Below, piece after piece: positions 16,101-25,895 of a stretch of DNA of 64,000 nt. The notes under the pieces were generated by a model, which was given only the letters and a program-made list of their open reading frames with translations, was not told the DNA's origin and ran no database searches. A program made the translations under genes and the position numbers. Origin of the DNA: G963669295 sp963669295 (GTDB taxonomy: Bacteria > Bacteroidota > Bacteroidia > Flavobacteriales_D > CALLUQ01); NCBI GenBank assembly GCA_963669295.1, contig OY769938.1, positions 3,720,001 through 3,784,000 of the forward strand, in the 5' to 3' direction. Numbering within the stretch: the first letter of the stretch is position 1; each line of letters begins with the position of its first letter.

Positions 16101-18827
16101 TCATTTCTTCACAACTTTTAGCACTGCCGATTCGCCCGTGTGGGTGGTTACCTTTAGAAAGTACAATCCGTTGCTTCCTTCGATGGTAAAAGGGATGCTG
16201 CGAACATTGGTGTATTGCTGGCGAACCACCAATTGCCCGGTTACATCCACCACCTCAATGTTCACCACGTTGTACATTTGAGAGAGGTGTATTTGTAACT
16301 GCCCATCAGTAGGGTTAGGAAATACCTGTGGTGGCAAAGCAAAATTGCTGGCAATGGCTACATCGGTTACCGCATAACATGAAGAGGTGTCGGTACATCC
16401 GTTTTCTGTAACGATAACGGCATAGTTACCGTTGGCAGTTACTACCAGGCTTTGTGCCGTTTCGCCCACCAGGGGAGTGTAGTTGTTGTTGCAATCTACC
16501 CATTGATAAGTGGCACCAGCCGCGTTGGCAGTAAGTATAGCACCACCATCGTTAACAGCCGTATCTACTGCATTGATGGTGAGGTTAATGGTAATCACAC
16601 TGTCGCAACCCACCGCATTTTGCAAGGTGGCCATGTATTGTCCACTGCTGGTATATACCTGCCCATCGGGAGCGGTATAGCTGTTGCAATGGGTTTCGGA
16701 TAAGGTGTTGGTAGAGCTGTTGTCGATGGTAAGATGAATGGTAATGGTGCTATCGCATCCTTGCTGGGTAGGGATGATGGCCGTGTATTGCCCGGTGTTG
16801 GTATGCACTTGCCCATCGGGAGCCGTATAGCTATCGCAAACGGTAGGGGCAATGGTAGCCTGATCGTTGTTATTGATGGTGAGGTTGATGGTGATGGTGC
16901 TGTCGCAACCATCGACATTGGGAATTACTGCTACATATTGCCCGCTATTGGTATAGGTTTGTCCATCGGGTGCAGTATAGGTTTCGCAAGCGGCAGTGGT
17001 AAGGGTATGACTCGATGGGGTACAAACCAATTTGGCCCTAAAAATGTCGCCATGATCGCCACAAGCATATACATACTGGCCTTCAAATACAAAGTCCCAC
17101 AGCTCCATGTTGTTCAATCGAGGCACAACGATGGTCCACGAGTTGCCGCCATCCACAGTCATTTGTACTACTCCTGTGGCAGTAAGGGCATAGCCCGAAT
17201 CGGGCTTGGCAGGATCGGGGAAATGCAGGTCGCGCCCAAATTCGTTGAAAGCAATGGGCGACCACGTAGCCCCATAATCGGTGGTTTTTCTACCAGCAGT
17301 CCAATCGCCCAGGGTATAGCCTACACTGTCGTTAGCAAAGGCTACGGTTTGCATGCTAAAGGTGGCACTTAAAGGCAGGTCTACCCAGCTTAACCCACCG
17401 TCAATAGTTTTGCGTACTCGCCCACCATCGGTAGCGGCATAGCCGGTATCTTGATCCAAAAAGAAAAAATGGTTGGTGGCCGGGCAATTGTCTACTTGTG
17501 TCCAGTTGTTGCCGCCATCGGTAGAGCGATAAATGCCATTGTCATCGGCTACCAGTCCGGTATTGATATCAAAAAAGTGAACAGCGGTAAAGTAGCCGGT
17601 TTCGTTGAGGTAGCTCCAGTTGCTGGTACTTCCATCGTCGGTGTAGCGTATGGTGTTGTAAGCCGAGGCAAAGCCGTTGGTGGGGTCTACAAATGATACA
17701 TCGGTAATGTCGGTGCTGGAGCTGGTAGATTGAAAAACGGTGGTCCATACCCGCCCGGCATCAGTCGATTTTAAAATGGCACTGCGAGGGTTACCTCCCG
17801 AAGCATTTCTACCCACAGCATGTACTTCGTTGGTGGTGGTAAATACCATGCGCATCAATTGCGATTCGGGCACCCCATCAAAACGAATGCTCCAGTTGGC
17901 ACCAAAGTCGTTGGTATGCAGTACCACTTCATCGCCTACTGCAAAAACATTGCTGTCGTCGAAAGCAAAAATGGCCGCCAGGTCATCGTTTACTGGCGTA
18001 GGCATGATGTTAAACGTTAACCCGCCATCGAACGAGCGTAGCGTAGTGCCATGAAGTCCGTTAACCAACACGGTGGTGGCATTGAGAAAGTGGATGCCCC
18101 ACAGTCGGCTGCCCGTTCCGGTAGAGATGTCGGTCCAGGTGGCTCCGCCATCCGTGGTACGCAATACGGTGCCTGCCAGTCCTACGGCCAGCCCTAAGTT
18201 TTCATCGTAAAATTCGATGTGGCCCAACTCGTTGGTGTTGCCCGTAATAATGGTGTTCCACGTGTCGCCCCCATCTGTAGTGGTAAGGATGTTGCCATCG
18301 CGCGCTGCAATGAACCCGGTGGTGCTGGTAGTGAAACAAAAATCGTACAGCCTTACGCTAGCTCCTGAAGTAATGGGGTTCCAGGTAGCACCGGCATCGG
18401 TAGTTTTAAAGATTTGACCAAACTCGCCACACACAAAACCGGTGTCAGCACTGGTAAAGTAGGTGTCGTAAAAGTGAGAACCAGCATTCAAGAAAATTTG
18501 ACTCCACGAAGCACTGGCGTCGGTAGTTTTATAAATTCTTCCAGCATCGTCGGCAATGTAGCCGGTGCTGAGGTCGGTAAAGTGCATGCCCCAAATGCCT
18601 CCATTAATAGGATAGCCAGTTACGTCTTGCATCTGCGCCCAGGTATTGCCTGCATCGGTGGTTTTGAGTAAGGCACCAAACCAACCGCCAATGTAGCCGG
18701 TGGTATCATCAATCACAAACCCACATTTTAGGTGGTCGGTATTTTTTACTGGGGTAAGGTGCTCCCACGATTGGGCCATGGTAGAGGAGCAAAGTAAGGT
18801 GAGTGCTAAAACAATGAGGTGCTTCAT
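16101..18827 (-). CDS. T9SS-exported protein with YCF48/BNR beta-propeller and C-terminal sorting domain
   Basis: 908 residues. A signal peptide ends S-T-M-A-Q near residue 19. Residues about 20-600 are many repeats of the YCF48/BNR type (T-T-D-A-G-N-T-W and T-D-G-G-A-T-W motifs), forming one or two beta-propellers. Residues about 604-756 are three tandem repeats with Y-T-A-P-D-G-Q and G-C-D-S-T-I-T-I motifs, common in Bacteroidota adhesin-like proteins. The last about 80 residues (V-F-P-N-P-T-D-G-Q-L to L-K-V-V-K-K) are a type A T9SS sorting domain, so it should cross the outer membrane through T9SS and be attached or released. No enzymatic motif is seen. Confidence 0.88.
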   Translation of the reverse strand: MKHLIVLALTLLCSSTMAQSWEHLTPVKNTDHLKCGFVIDDTTGYIGGWFGALLKTTDAGNTWAQMQDVTGYPINGGIWGMHFTDLSTGYIADDAGRIYKTTDASASWSQIFLNAGSHFYDTYFTSADTGFVCGEFGQIFKTTDAGATWNPITSGASVRLYDFCFTTSTTGFIAARDGNILTTTDGGDTWNTIITGNTNELGHIEFYDENLGLAVGLAGTVLRTTDGGATWTDISTGTGSRLWGIHFLNATTVLVNGLHGTTLRSFDGGLTFNIMPTPVNDDLAAIFAFDDSNVFAVGDEVVLHTNDFGANWSIRFDGVPESQLMRMVFTTTNEVHAVGRNASGGNPRSAILKSTDAGRVWTTVFQSTSSSTDITDVSFVDPTNGFASAYNTIRYTDDGSTSNWSYLNETGYFTAVHFFDINTGLVADDNGIYRSTDGGNNWTQVDNCPATNHFFFLDQDTGYAATDGGRVRKTIDGGLSWVDLPLSATFSMQTVAFANDSVGYTLGDWTAGRKTTDYGATWSPIAFNEFGRDLHFPDPAKPDSGYALTATGVVQMTVDGGNSWTIVVPRLNNMELWDFVFEGQYVYACGDHGDIFRAKLVCTPSSHTLTTAACETYTAPDGQTYTNSGQYVAVIPNVDGCDSTITINLTINNNDQATIAPTVCDSYTAPDGQVHTNTGQYTAIIPTQQGCDSTITIHLTIDNSSTNTLSETHCNSYTAPDGQVYTSSGQYMATLQNAVGCDSVITINLTINAVDTAVNDGGAILTANAAGATYQWVDCNNNYTPLVGETAQSLVVTANGNYAVIVTENGCTDTSSCYAVTDVAIASNFALPPQVFPNPTDGQLQIHLSQMYNVVNIEVVDVTGQLVVRQQYTNVRSIPFTIEGSNGLYFLKVTTHTGESAVLKVVKK

Positions 18828-18938
18828 GAGAACTGTTTTTTCAAAGCTACGGAATTCTCCATTTTAGCACACGAGCAAAATGGCCGTTGGTGAACAAAAC
18901 CTGCCCACTTATAAAGAAGTGCTACAAAATAGAATGCC

Positions 18939-19763
18939 CTAAACGTCGTGCAGCACCAATAAAGGCAGGTGAATGTGCATGGCCATCTTTTTGGTCATGC
19001 TGCGGTTAAACAGGTGCCAGAAAAAAGGATGTTGGTGCGCTACCATGGTAAGCAGGTTGATGTGTTGTGTTTCGGCAAATTGCTCGATGCCATGCGCCAC
19101 ATCATCGTCGGTAGCATACGAAAAGTTGTGGGTTACCGATTCCAGGTCGTGGTGCAACTGAATACCTTGTGCTGCTTCGGTAACTGTCAGTGTTGGCGTT
19201 TCACTTTTTTGCACATGAAAAACCAATACTTCCGATTTAAAACGTTGTGCCAACTCTACCATGGGCAACAACACCTCGCTGTTTTTAAAAGGGTGGTAAT
19301 CGGTGGCCAGGGCAATGCGCTGTAAATCGCTCAATGGAGCATCTTCGGGGATGGCCAGTACAGGCGATTGTACTTCAGCAATAACAGCAGCAGTATTGCT
19401 GCCCATCAACACTTCTTTTACACCACTGGCCCCTTTGGTGCCCATAATCACCAGGTCGATGCGCTCAGGCTTTTCAATTTTACTGATCACAGTAGACAGG
19501 CTGCCGTACTCCACCAGTTTTTCGAGCTCAATGGCATCGCCATATTCGGCCATTAATTCGTTGTACAAACGGTTAATCGATTTGTTGGTTTCGTTCAACA
19601 TCATGTCTTTTACCGAAACCACCAGGCTGGCACCGGCCTGCAATTCTTTATATGTGCTCAGCAAAATAAATTTGCAGGGCTGCCCCTTAAAAAGGTGGTA
19701 CGCATAATTGATGGCATGACGTGCATTGGAAGAAAAGTCAGTGGGGAGCAAAATGGTTTTCAT
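18939..19763 (-). CDS. Tandem universal stress protein (two UspA domains)
   Basis: 274 residues, two UspA domains (about 1-140 and 145-274). The first begins M-K-T-I-L-L-P-T-D-F-S and has V-I-M-G-T-K-G-A-S-G-V-K-E with G-S-N-T-A-A, the ATP-binding G-x2-G-x9-G-S/T pattern. The second is more divergent and lacks a clear ATP loop. Such tandem proteins are soluble, respond to starvation or stress, and are frequent in Bacteroidota. Alone between two large genes of the same strand. Confidence 0.9.
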   Translation of the reverse strand: MKTILLPTDFSSNARHAINYAYHLFKGQPCKFILLSTYKELQAGASLVVSVKDMMLNETNKSINRLYNELMAEYGDAIELEKLVEYGSLSTVISKIEKPERIDLVIMGTKGASGVKEVLMGSNTAAVIAEVQSPVLAIPEDAPLSDLQRIALATDYHPFKNSEVLLPMVELAQRFKSEVLVFHVQKSETPTLTVTEAAQGIQLHHDLESVTHNFSYATDDDVAHGIEQFAETQHINLLTMVAHQHPFFWHLFNRSMTKKMAMHIHLPLLVLHDV

Positions 19764-19863
19764 GGCGGTGGTTCGTTTGGGGCTTCTATATACAAAAGTA
19801 GTGAAGTATGTCCCTACGGCAAAAGATAGCGTGTTAAATTTATTTTAAATCTGATGGGGGAAA

Positions 19864-22800
19864 CTATGCTTCTATTTGAGCCAGTAAAAGCGCAATTTGC
19901 TGTTCGTTGGCATTGCGTGCTGCTGCTTCGTATTGCTGCAACCAATCGCGTGCAGCGGTGGAGGCATCATTGGGCAATTCTATTGCCTTGAGTACCTTAA
20001 GTACAGCACTGATTTTGTAATAGGGAATGGTTTTTAGGGTAGTTGCGATGGGGGTGAGGAAAGCTTTATCGTTGGCAGTAAATGCTGCTTTTTGCGGTTC
20101 GGGGGTGGTGGATGGCACCGGTGCAGTTAATTGTTGTTCGGCCAGTGGCAGCAATAACCAAAAACTGGAGCCCTCGCCAAAAGTGCTGTTTACGCCTATG
20201 CTTCCACCGTGTGCTTCTACTGCCATTTTACAAAAGGTAAGCCCCAGCCCGGTAGAGCGAATACCGCCCGAACTTTTGATGTTGGTTTGTTCGAACTTGT
20301 TGAATACTTTTTCGAGGTGCTCTTCTTTAATGCCAGGGCCTTCGTCTTGCACTTCCAGCCGTCCCCCTTCAGCAGTAACCAGGCCTTTTATGGTTACTGC
20401 AGCTCCTCCCGGGGTAAACTTAATAGCATTGGTAAGCAGGTTCACCAACACCCTTAATAAAATGGGTTGGTCACCAACTACGGTAATGTTATCGGTGAGT
20501 TGGGTGCGGATGGTGATGCTTTTTTGTTGGGTAAGAAACTGCACTTCCTGCTGCGCATGGTGTACCAGCTGTTGCAGCAACACTGGAGCTTTGTCTACCG
20601 TCATTTCAGTATTTTCATACTTGTATACATCGAGGATGTCGAGCACCATGTTCAGCATTTGTCGCCCCGATTCTTTAATGCGTTCCAATTGTTGGGCATC
20701 ACTGTGTTCGGCAGATACGTTAAGGATGGCATTTAACGGATTTTTAAGATCGTGTACAATCATGGAGGTCATGCCTTCCTTAAATAAATCGAGTTCTACC
20801 AGTTGCGCGTTGGCAGTTTTAAGCCGCTCGGCTTGCACTTCGATGGCTGCTTTTTGCCTGCGCACCTCTTCGGTACGTTGGGTCACTATGTTTTCCAGCT
20901 TTTCTTTTTCGCGCTTAAGCCGGAATTGACTGAGACGAACAACCACCCAAATGAATAAGGAAAATGCTACCAGGTAACCGATGTATGCCCATGTGGTGCG
21001 GTACCATGGGGCGGTGATAGAGAAACGGTAGGCCGCCACCTCACTGATGGTACCATATACGTTGCGGGCACGTACGTTGAAGGTGTATTGGCCTTCGTAC
21101 AAGCCTTCGTATTCTTTCCAGGTATTGCTGCTCCATGCGCTCCAACTGGTATCGTGTCCGGCCAATATGTAGCTGTATTGCAATTGCTCGGGGGCGGTAA
21201 AGTAGGGCGCGGTGTAGCTAAAGTACAGGTTGTTTTGGGCATAGGGTAGGGTGCGCACATAAGTGTCGGGTTGTGCGATGACTGGTGCACCACTGGTATC
21301 GGAATAATGGCCGTAAAACAAGGGCACATCGTTGGCCGTTACCTTGTTGATGATGGTATGGTAGGGCTGGCGGTAGTTGAAAGGGATGTTGGGGTCGTAG
21401 CGAACAATGGCACCGGTAGCGCAAAACCACATGGTACGGTCGATGTCTTCGTAAATATCCCAAACGTCGGGGAGTTTTACGCGGCTAAGTGGGAGTGTAT
21501 CAAACAAGTAACTGCCATCGCTTTGCTTTCTTAAAAGCCCTGTTTTTAGGTTGGAGTTGATCCAAACATCGCCATTCTCTGTTTCGGTAATGCTGGAGGC
21601 ATTTCGTGATCCGTTAGAGAACTCGATGCCGAAGGTAGTGTCGGGTATTAATTGTTGGGTAACATGATCGAATCGATAGATGCCAAGATCGGTACCAAAT
21701 ACTACACGATTACCGACAGAAGATGCTTCTATAATGCCCATTTCGGAAACTAACCCATTTGTGCTATCGAGTGTTAGAATAATTGGATTCGAAATCCCTT
21801 TGGATAAATCGATAAAAGTAGCTCCATTATGGGTGGCCCATAAATTCCCTTCTTGTGCTTCGACAAGGTAATAGATAGAGTGTGGTAATTCAATAATGCT
21901 ATCCAATAATATGAAGTTGGATGGTTCATTTTTTTGATAAAATGAGAGCACCATACTATTGGCCACATAAAGTAGTTCTGGTTTTGCTAAGGATTGTTTT
22001 ACAGCGGTACAATTGCTCTTACTCGATATTGAAAAATTACTTCCATCTTCAAAAATAACTTGTGTTCCCTTTTCAAACCCAACTACTAATTGTTCTCCTG
22101 ATTTTGTAATATCATGAATGGCTGGAATTTGGGCATTGAGTTGGGTGAGTATTGCTGATTTTGATTGATTAGTAAGCCACATAGCTTGACCAATTGAGCC
22201 AACAAGTAATCGACTTCCTATTCGCATAATGGAAGAGGGTATAGCATCTAAGCCATTCGTTTCAGTATAGGAAGACAAAGGACTTGGGTACTCAATACTA
22301 CTGAATCCATTATGTTGAGCTACCCAAAGTAAGTTTTGGTTGGAGTAATAAGGAAAGATAACCTGATTGTTTTGAAGACCAGATTTTTTATCAATGGTTT
22401 TAATTAATTGCCCTTGCTGATTAATGACGACAACACCTCGAGTTTGAGTGGCTAAAGCAATTTGTCCGTGTTGCAATTCGCATCCGTTAAGCACATCCAT
22501 TGAGTCCAATGAACTTGCTATGTGCTGAAGGTTTCCATTGTATAATTTGAAGAGGCCATTTCTTCGAGAAACTACCATTAAAGTATCAGTATTAAAATTC
22601 CATGGGAATACACCTCTTAGATTAATCCTTTCAGCACTTTGCGATTGCCAAATTGAGATTAAGGAATCGTTTTTGTATTGGTAAAAGGCTTTTTTTTCTG
22701 ATACAAATAATCCAGCCTTACTACTAACTAATTTTATATAAGGTATATCGTTTTCCCATACTTTGAAATTGTTGTTGGACCATTTGAAAATATGATGCTT

Positions 22801-23259
22801 TGATTTAAAAAATATGCTTCCATTATTAGATACTACATTAACTATACGTCCAAAATTCTGATGCTCTTTTGGTAGATGTTTTAAGAGAGAAATGAAATGG
22901 ATGTTTCCTAATGAATCAGCTTTAAAATAACCTAGCTCATCAATACCACCTGTAAAAATACGTCCTAGTGTATCTTGAGCAAATTTGAAAAACCATAACT
23001 CTTCTGTACCTGCTACCATTTCCCAGGTCAAACCATCATATACTAATACGCCTGATGTGTTTGCTATGTATATCGACCCATTTAAACTTTGGGAAATTCC
23101 CCAGTTCTGAGGGCTTGAACTATACTTTGAAGAAGTATAGTTATCAGGGGGATAAGTTGTAATAAAAGGATGACCTTCTTGTGCTTGTGCACTGGCAATT
23201 ACAAATAGCCACCATAGCAGCAACAAGAATAATCGACAGTTATGAAGCCATAGCAGCAT
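19864..23259 (-). CDS. Large sensor histidine kinase with Reg_prop propeller and Y_Y_Y domain
   Basis: 1131 residues. A signal peptide (1-26) leads to a periplasmic sensor of beta-propeller repeats (to about 640), then a Y_Y_Y domain (about 665-750), one transmembrane helix (about 755-780) and a coiled coil. The HisKA phosphoacceptor is in I-V-H-D-L-K-N-P-L-N (His about 835). The HATPase_c domain shows N box N-L-L-T-N-A-I-K-F, G1 D-E-G-P-G-I and G2 G-L-G-L-T. A further about 110 residues follow, without receiver Asp or AraC domain, so it is not a complete hybrid system and needs a separate partner that is not next to it. Relatives sense glycans or envelope signals; the ligand here is unknown. 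Confidence 0.9.
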   Translation of the reverse strand: MLLWLHNCRLFLLLLWWLFVIASAQAQEGHPFITTYPPDNYTSSKYSSSPQNWGISQSLNGSIYIANTSGVLVYDGLTWEMVAGTEELWFFKFAQDTLGRIFTGGIDELGYFKADSLGNIHFISLLKHLPKEHQNFGRIVNVVSNNGSIFFKSKHHIFKWSNNNFKVWENDIPYIKLVSSKAGLFVSEKKAFYQYKNDSLISIWQSQSAERINLRGVFPWNFNTDTLMVVSRRNGLFKLYNGNLQHIASSLDSMDVLNGCELQHGQIALATQTRGVVVINQQGQLIKTIDKKSGLQNNQVIFPYYSNQNLLWVAQHNGFSSIEYPSPLSSYTETNGLDAIPSSIMRIGSRLLVGSIGQAMWLTNQSKSAILTQLNAQIPAIHDITKSGEQLVVGFEKGTQVIFEDGSNFSISSKSNCTAVKQSLAKPELLYVANSMVLSFYQKNEPSNFILLDSIIELPHSIYYLVEAQEGNLWATHNGATFIDLSKGISNPIILTLDSTNGLVSEMGIIEASSVGNRVVFGTDLGIYRFDHVTQQLIPDTTFGIEFSNGSRNASSITETENGDVWINSNLKTGLLRKQSDGSYLFDTLPLSRVKLPDVWDIYEDIDRTMWFCATGAIVRYDPNIPFNYRQPYHTIINKVTANDVPLFYGHYSDTSGAPVIAQPDTYVRTLPYAQNNLYFSYTAPYFTAPEQLQYSYILAGHDTSWSAWSSNTWKEYEGLYEGQYTFNVRARNVYGTISEVAAYRFSITAPWYRTTWAYIGYLVAFSLFIWVVVRLSQFRLKREKEKLENIVTQRTEEVRRQKAAIEVQAERLKTANAQLVELDLFKEGMTSMIVHDLKNPLNAILNVSAEHSDAQQLERIKESGRQMLNMVLDILDVYKYENTEMTVDKAPVLLQQLVHHAQQEVQFLTQQKSITIRTQLTDNITVVGDQPILLRVLVNLLTNAIKFTPGGAAVTIKGLVTAEGGRLEVQDEGPGIKEEHLEKVFNKFEQTNIKSSGGIRSTGLGLTFCKMAVEAHGGSIGVNSTFGEGSSFWLLLPLAEQQLTAPVPSTTPEPQKAAFTANDKAFLTPIATTLKTIPYYKISAVLKVLKAIELPNDASTAARDWLQQYEAAARNANEQQIALLLAQIEA

Positions 23260-23306
23260 ATTGGTACGTAGTGGTTAATGCAGTGAATATACTTAAAAAA
23301 CACCCC

Positions 23307-23337
23307 TTGCCAAACCGCCATAGGTTTATTATATTTA
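23307..23337 (+). promoter_or_regulatory. Probable promoter, Bacteroidota type
   Basis: TTG (23307-23309), 20-base spacer, TATATTTA (23330-23337), 39 bases before the ATG at 23377. It departs from TAnnTTTG in the last base. Confidence 0.4.
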
Positions 23338-23376
23338 GCAAAGCACTAATCTACTAACCCTAAAAATCAATCAATT

Positions 23377-23766
23377 ATGCCAGGCAATGGAACACTAATC
23401 ACAGCAACAGATGGACAGGACAACTGTTCGTTGTATGTGAGCAACAACGATGGCTCATCGTATTATGTAAGTGGCCGCGAATACAATGCGGTCAACAAAA
23501 CCGGTGCTGCCCTTTCAGAAGGAGAAGTGGTGGAAGTAGAATGGAGCGTAAAAAAAGGAGAACTGCAAGTAACTGCTACGGCTACCAAAGCGGTAGGTTC
23601 AATTGATGCAGCCGGGGGCACCTTTACGGTAGCCGATGGTGGCAACACCAGCCTTTCGGGCAGCGTAAGTATTTCTTCTACCCACGGAGACAACGAAGGG
23701 TGGGGTGGTGCTTCTAACGTATACTGCGGTAACGTAGATGGCGAAGCCGCTTACCTCTGCGAATAA
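23377..23766 (+). CDS. Small soluble protein of unknown function, partner of the following gene
   Basis: 129 residues, no signal peptide. It has short beta-type segments rich in Gly, Ser, Thr and Val (V-E-V-E-W-S-V-K-K-G-E-L-Q-V-T-A-T-A) and four cysteines, two near the C-terminus (Y-C-G-N, Y-L-C-E). Not a family I recognise; it looks like a compact beta-sandwich. It lies 64 bases upstream of the transglutaminase-like gene, with a terminator-like hairpin between, so this small protein may be made in excess over the large one. Codon use fits its neighbours. Confidence 0.6.
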   Translation: MPGNGTLITATDGQDNCSLYVSNNDGSSYYVSGREYNAVNKTGAALSEGEVVEVEWSVKKGELQVTATATKAVGSIDAAGGTFTVADGGNTSLSGSVSISSTHGDNEGWGGASNVYCGNVDGEAAYLCE

Positions 23767-23785
23767 TTTACCAACAACATTAATT

Positions 23786-23816
23786 GCCCCGGAAACCTTG
23801 CGTTTTCGGGGCTTTT
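23786..23816 (+). terminator. Terminator-like hairpin between two co-directional genes
   Basis: Stem of 23786-23795 with 23803-23812 (GCCCCG paired to CGGGGC plus A-T pairs and one G-T pair), followed by TTTTG. The downstream ATG is only 15 bases beyond, so read-through probably feeds the next gene. Confidence 0.65.
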
Positions 23817-23830
23817 GCTAACCGTTCACC

Positions 23831-25279
23831 ATGAGCAAGGAGAAATTTCATGAAAAAGCCCAAAAAGCCAGGGAAAAGGCCAAAGCTGTAATTGAAGAAA
23901 AAAAACAAGAAGGCAAACTGCCGTTGCGGGTAGCAGTGGCGGGCATCGATTTTCAATACGACAATACCGATCACACCAACAGCACATTGCCTGTATACCC
24001 GCTCAATACCTCGTGGCAGGCAGAGCACATTTCGTATGCCGCCTACTCCATGGCCGATACCAGGGAAGCAGTGGCCAACAACCAGCTAAAGGTGTGGGTG
24101 CGGTTCATGAAAACACGGCCGGGCGATTACATTCAAGTACGCACCATCAACAAAATGCCCAAGGTAACCGATGTGTTTAGTGGCAAGGTGTTTAAGATGT
24201 ATCCAGGTAAAAAAGCGATGGGCCATGTAGCACCTACGCGTGTATATTTTGGTAAAACCGGGCAATCGATACACCGGGGTAAGCACAGCATGGTGCCCCT
24301 GCCGCTTACCGATGTGAAATTTCATGAATTGGGTGTAGGCATTTACGATGTTAACTGGGGATGGGAGTATCGTGTGTTGAGCAAAACATCGACCAAAGAA
24401 GAAGAAATTTGGGAAGAACGATGGCGCCCTATATGCACTACCCGCCACCGCATTTTTGTAACGCTTAACACGCCACAATTTCCGTGGATGCCCTACATTA
24501 TGCCCAATTACAACGACGACCCACCATATCCTATGCCCTTGTGGGCAGAGGCCCTTACGGTGGCTTGCTTATGGGCTGAAGGCAGTACCACCATTAAAGA
24601 GGCAGGGAAAAAAATTGCCGATCGCTTGTACAACAGTGGAAAGTTTACTTACAACCCCAATTCGTCGTACAACAAAGAAAAACACGAAAAAATTCCAGGC
24701 AAACACGGAGGCAGTGCCGATGGAAATGATCGGGTATTTTTGCATCTTTTTTACTTTTCGAAAGTGCTGGAACGTTTAAAAGGAGGCAACGGGTTGGGCG
24801 ACAAGGTAAATTGCCTCGATTGTGCCCTTATTGTAGCTACACTCACCAACACTTTAGGAGGCAACTTGCAAGTAGGGAAGTTTCAAAATTCTAACAGTGT
24901 GGATTATAGCGATCCGGAGATTTTTGAGAAGAACTGTTTTGAAATTAATGCCATTAAAGCCATTGGCCATCCAGATGTGCCCACCACCATGAAAGGGCTG
25001 AAACTGGAGGATAGACATTATTTCAGCTACCATTCTATTGCCTGGCAACCGGCAGCAGAAGGGGCTACTTTTAACAACCCCAACAACACCATTTACGATG
25101 CCTGTGTGCACTTTGTAAAAGCAGGCAACGAAGAGGAGCTGGAAACGGCATCGGGCAGGAAAGCTGGCGATGGCAGCGACCCCAACAGTTACCGCAACAA
25201 GTTGGCCGCTCCTACCGATAAAGGGCTAATCCGTTGCAATGCTCCACAAGAAACAGTGATTAAGTTTCAGTTGCGTTAG
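23831..25279 (+). CDS. Protein with transglutaminase-like Cys-His-Asp arrangement, unknown role
   Basis: 482 residues, no signal peptide; the first about 30 residues are a Lys/Glu-rich helix. The C-terminal half carries N-C-L-D-C-A with Cys328 and Cys331, Y-H-S-I-A-W with His401, and I-Y-D-A-C with Asp423. Order and spacing fit the catalytic triad of the transglutaminase/cysteine-peptidase fold (inference from motif layout, not a known family match). The N-terminal half has several W/Y-rich segments (V-N-W-G-W-E-Y) suggesting a beta domain. The stop overlaps the 3' end of the convergent siroheme gene by 20 bases. It could be a protease, amidase or secreted effector processed with its small neighbour. 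Confidence 0.6.
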   Translation: MSKEKFHEKAQKAREKAKAVIEEKKQEGKLPLRVAVAGIDFQYDNTDHTNSTLPVYPLNTSWQAEHISYAAYSMADTREAVANNQLKVWVRFMKTRPGDYIQVRTINKMPKVTDVFSGKVFKMYPGKKAMGHVAPTRVYFGKTGQSIHRGKHSMVPLPLTDVKFHELGVGIYDVNWGWEYRVLSKTSTKEEEIWEERWRPICTTRHRIFVTLNTPQFPWMPYIMPNYNDDPPYPMPLWAEALTVACLWAEGSTTIKEAGKKIADRLYNSGKFTYNPNSSYNKEKHEKIPGKHGGSADGNDRVFLHLFYFSKVLERLKGGNGLGDKVNCLDCALIVATLTNTLGGNLQVGKFQNSNSVDYSDPEIFEKNCFEINAIKAIGHPDVPTTMKGLKLEDRHYFSYHSIAWQPAAEGATFNNPNNTIYDACVHFVKAGNEEELETASGRKAGDGSDPNSYRNKLAAPTDKGLIRCNAPQETVIKFQLR

Positions 25280-25895
25280 TGGCATTTTCTGCCACCATGC
25301 TTGCCGTAACTTTGTTCATGCGTTGCACCTTAGCCTTAAAATCGCCTGTAATGTTATGGCGAATTTGGTGGAGGTTGTTTAACAAATCTTGTGTGTTGTT
25401 GGGCAGTGCTGTCTCAAAATACTCGCGAAACCGTTTGGCCAATGTGGGCGATTTGCCATTGGTGGAAATGGCTATTTTTAAATCGCCCTTTTGCACGGTA
25501 GCGCTGAGGTAAAAGTCGCACTGAACCGGAGTGTCGGCTACATTCACTAAAATATTGTGTGCTTTTGCTGCTGTGGCTACGGCAGCATTGAAAGCACGAT
25601 TACCAGTGCCAACAATTACCAGTTGTACGCCCTCTAAATGGGTGTTGTTAAAAGGCTCTTCCAACAGCGTAACGGTATGGCCTTTTGCCAATGCCCGCAC
25701 TTCGTTGCCGATGGTGGTGGCTACCAGGCGCACTTGTGCATTCGGACTGTTTTTTAATACTGCGCCTAATTTTTCGGCGCCTATGGCTCCGCCCCCAACA
25801 ATTAAGGTAAGGCACTGATCGAGCTTTAAGAAGACAGGAAACAAGGTGTTGCCTAAATGATTCCGATCCATATTTTTTTCGCTTTCATGGTTCAT
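25260..25895 (-). CDS. Precorrin-2 dehydrogenase / sirohydrochlorin ferrochelatase-like (Met8/CysG N-terminal type)
   Basis: 211 residues from ATG 25895; ATG 25871 is an equally possible start that lies nearer the usual family N-terminus (L-F-P-V-F-L-K-L). A Rossmann motif V-G-G-G-A-I-G-A-E-K-L binds NAD, and S-T-N-G-K-S-P-T-L-A-K-R-F-R is the conserved family segment. The enzyme oxidises precorrin-2 to sirohydrochlorin, and Met8-type members also insert iron, giving siroheme. The methyltransferase and the sulfite reductase that needs siroheme are encoded upstream on the same strand, so this is the last gene of that operon. Confidence 0.88.
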   Translation of the reverse strand: MNHESEKNMDRNHLGNTLFPVFLKLDQCLTLIVGGGAIGAEKLGAVLKNSPNAQVRLVATTIGNEVRALAKGHTVTLLEEPFNNTHLEGVQLVIVGTGNRAFNAAVATAAKAHNILVNVADTPVQCDFYLSATVQKGDLKIAISTNGKSPTLAKRFREYFETALPNNTQDLLNNLHQIRHNITGDFKAKVQRMNKVTASMVAENATNATET

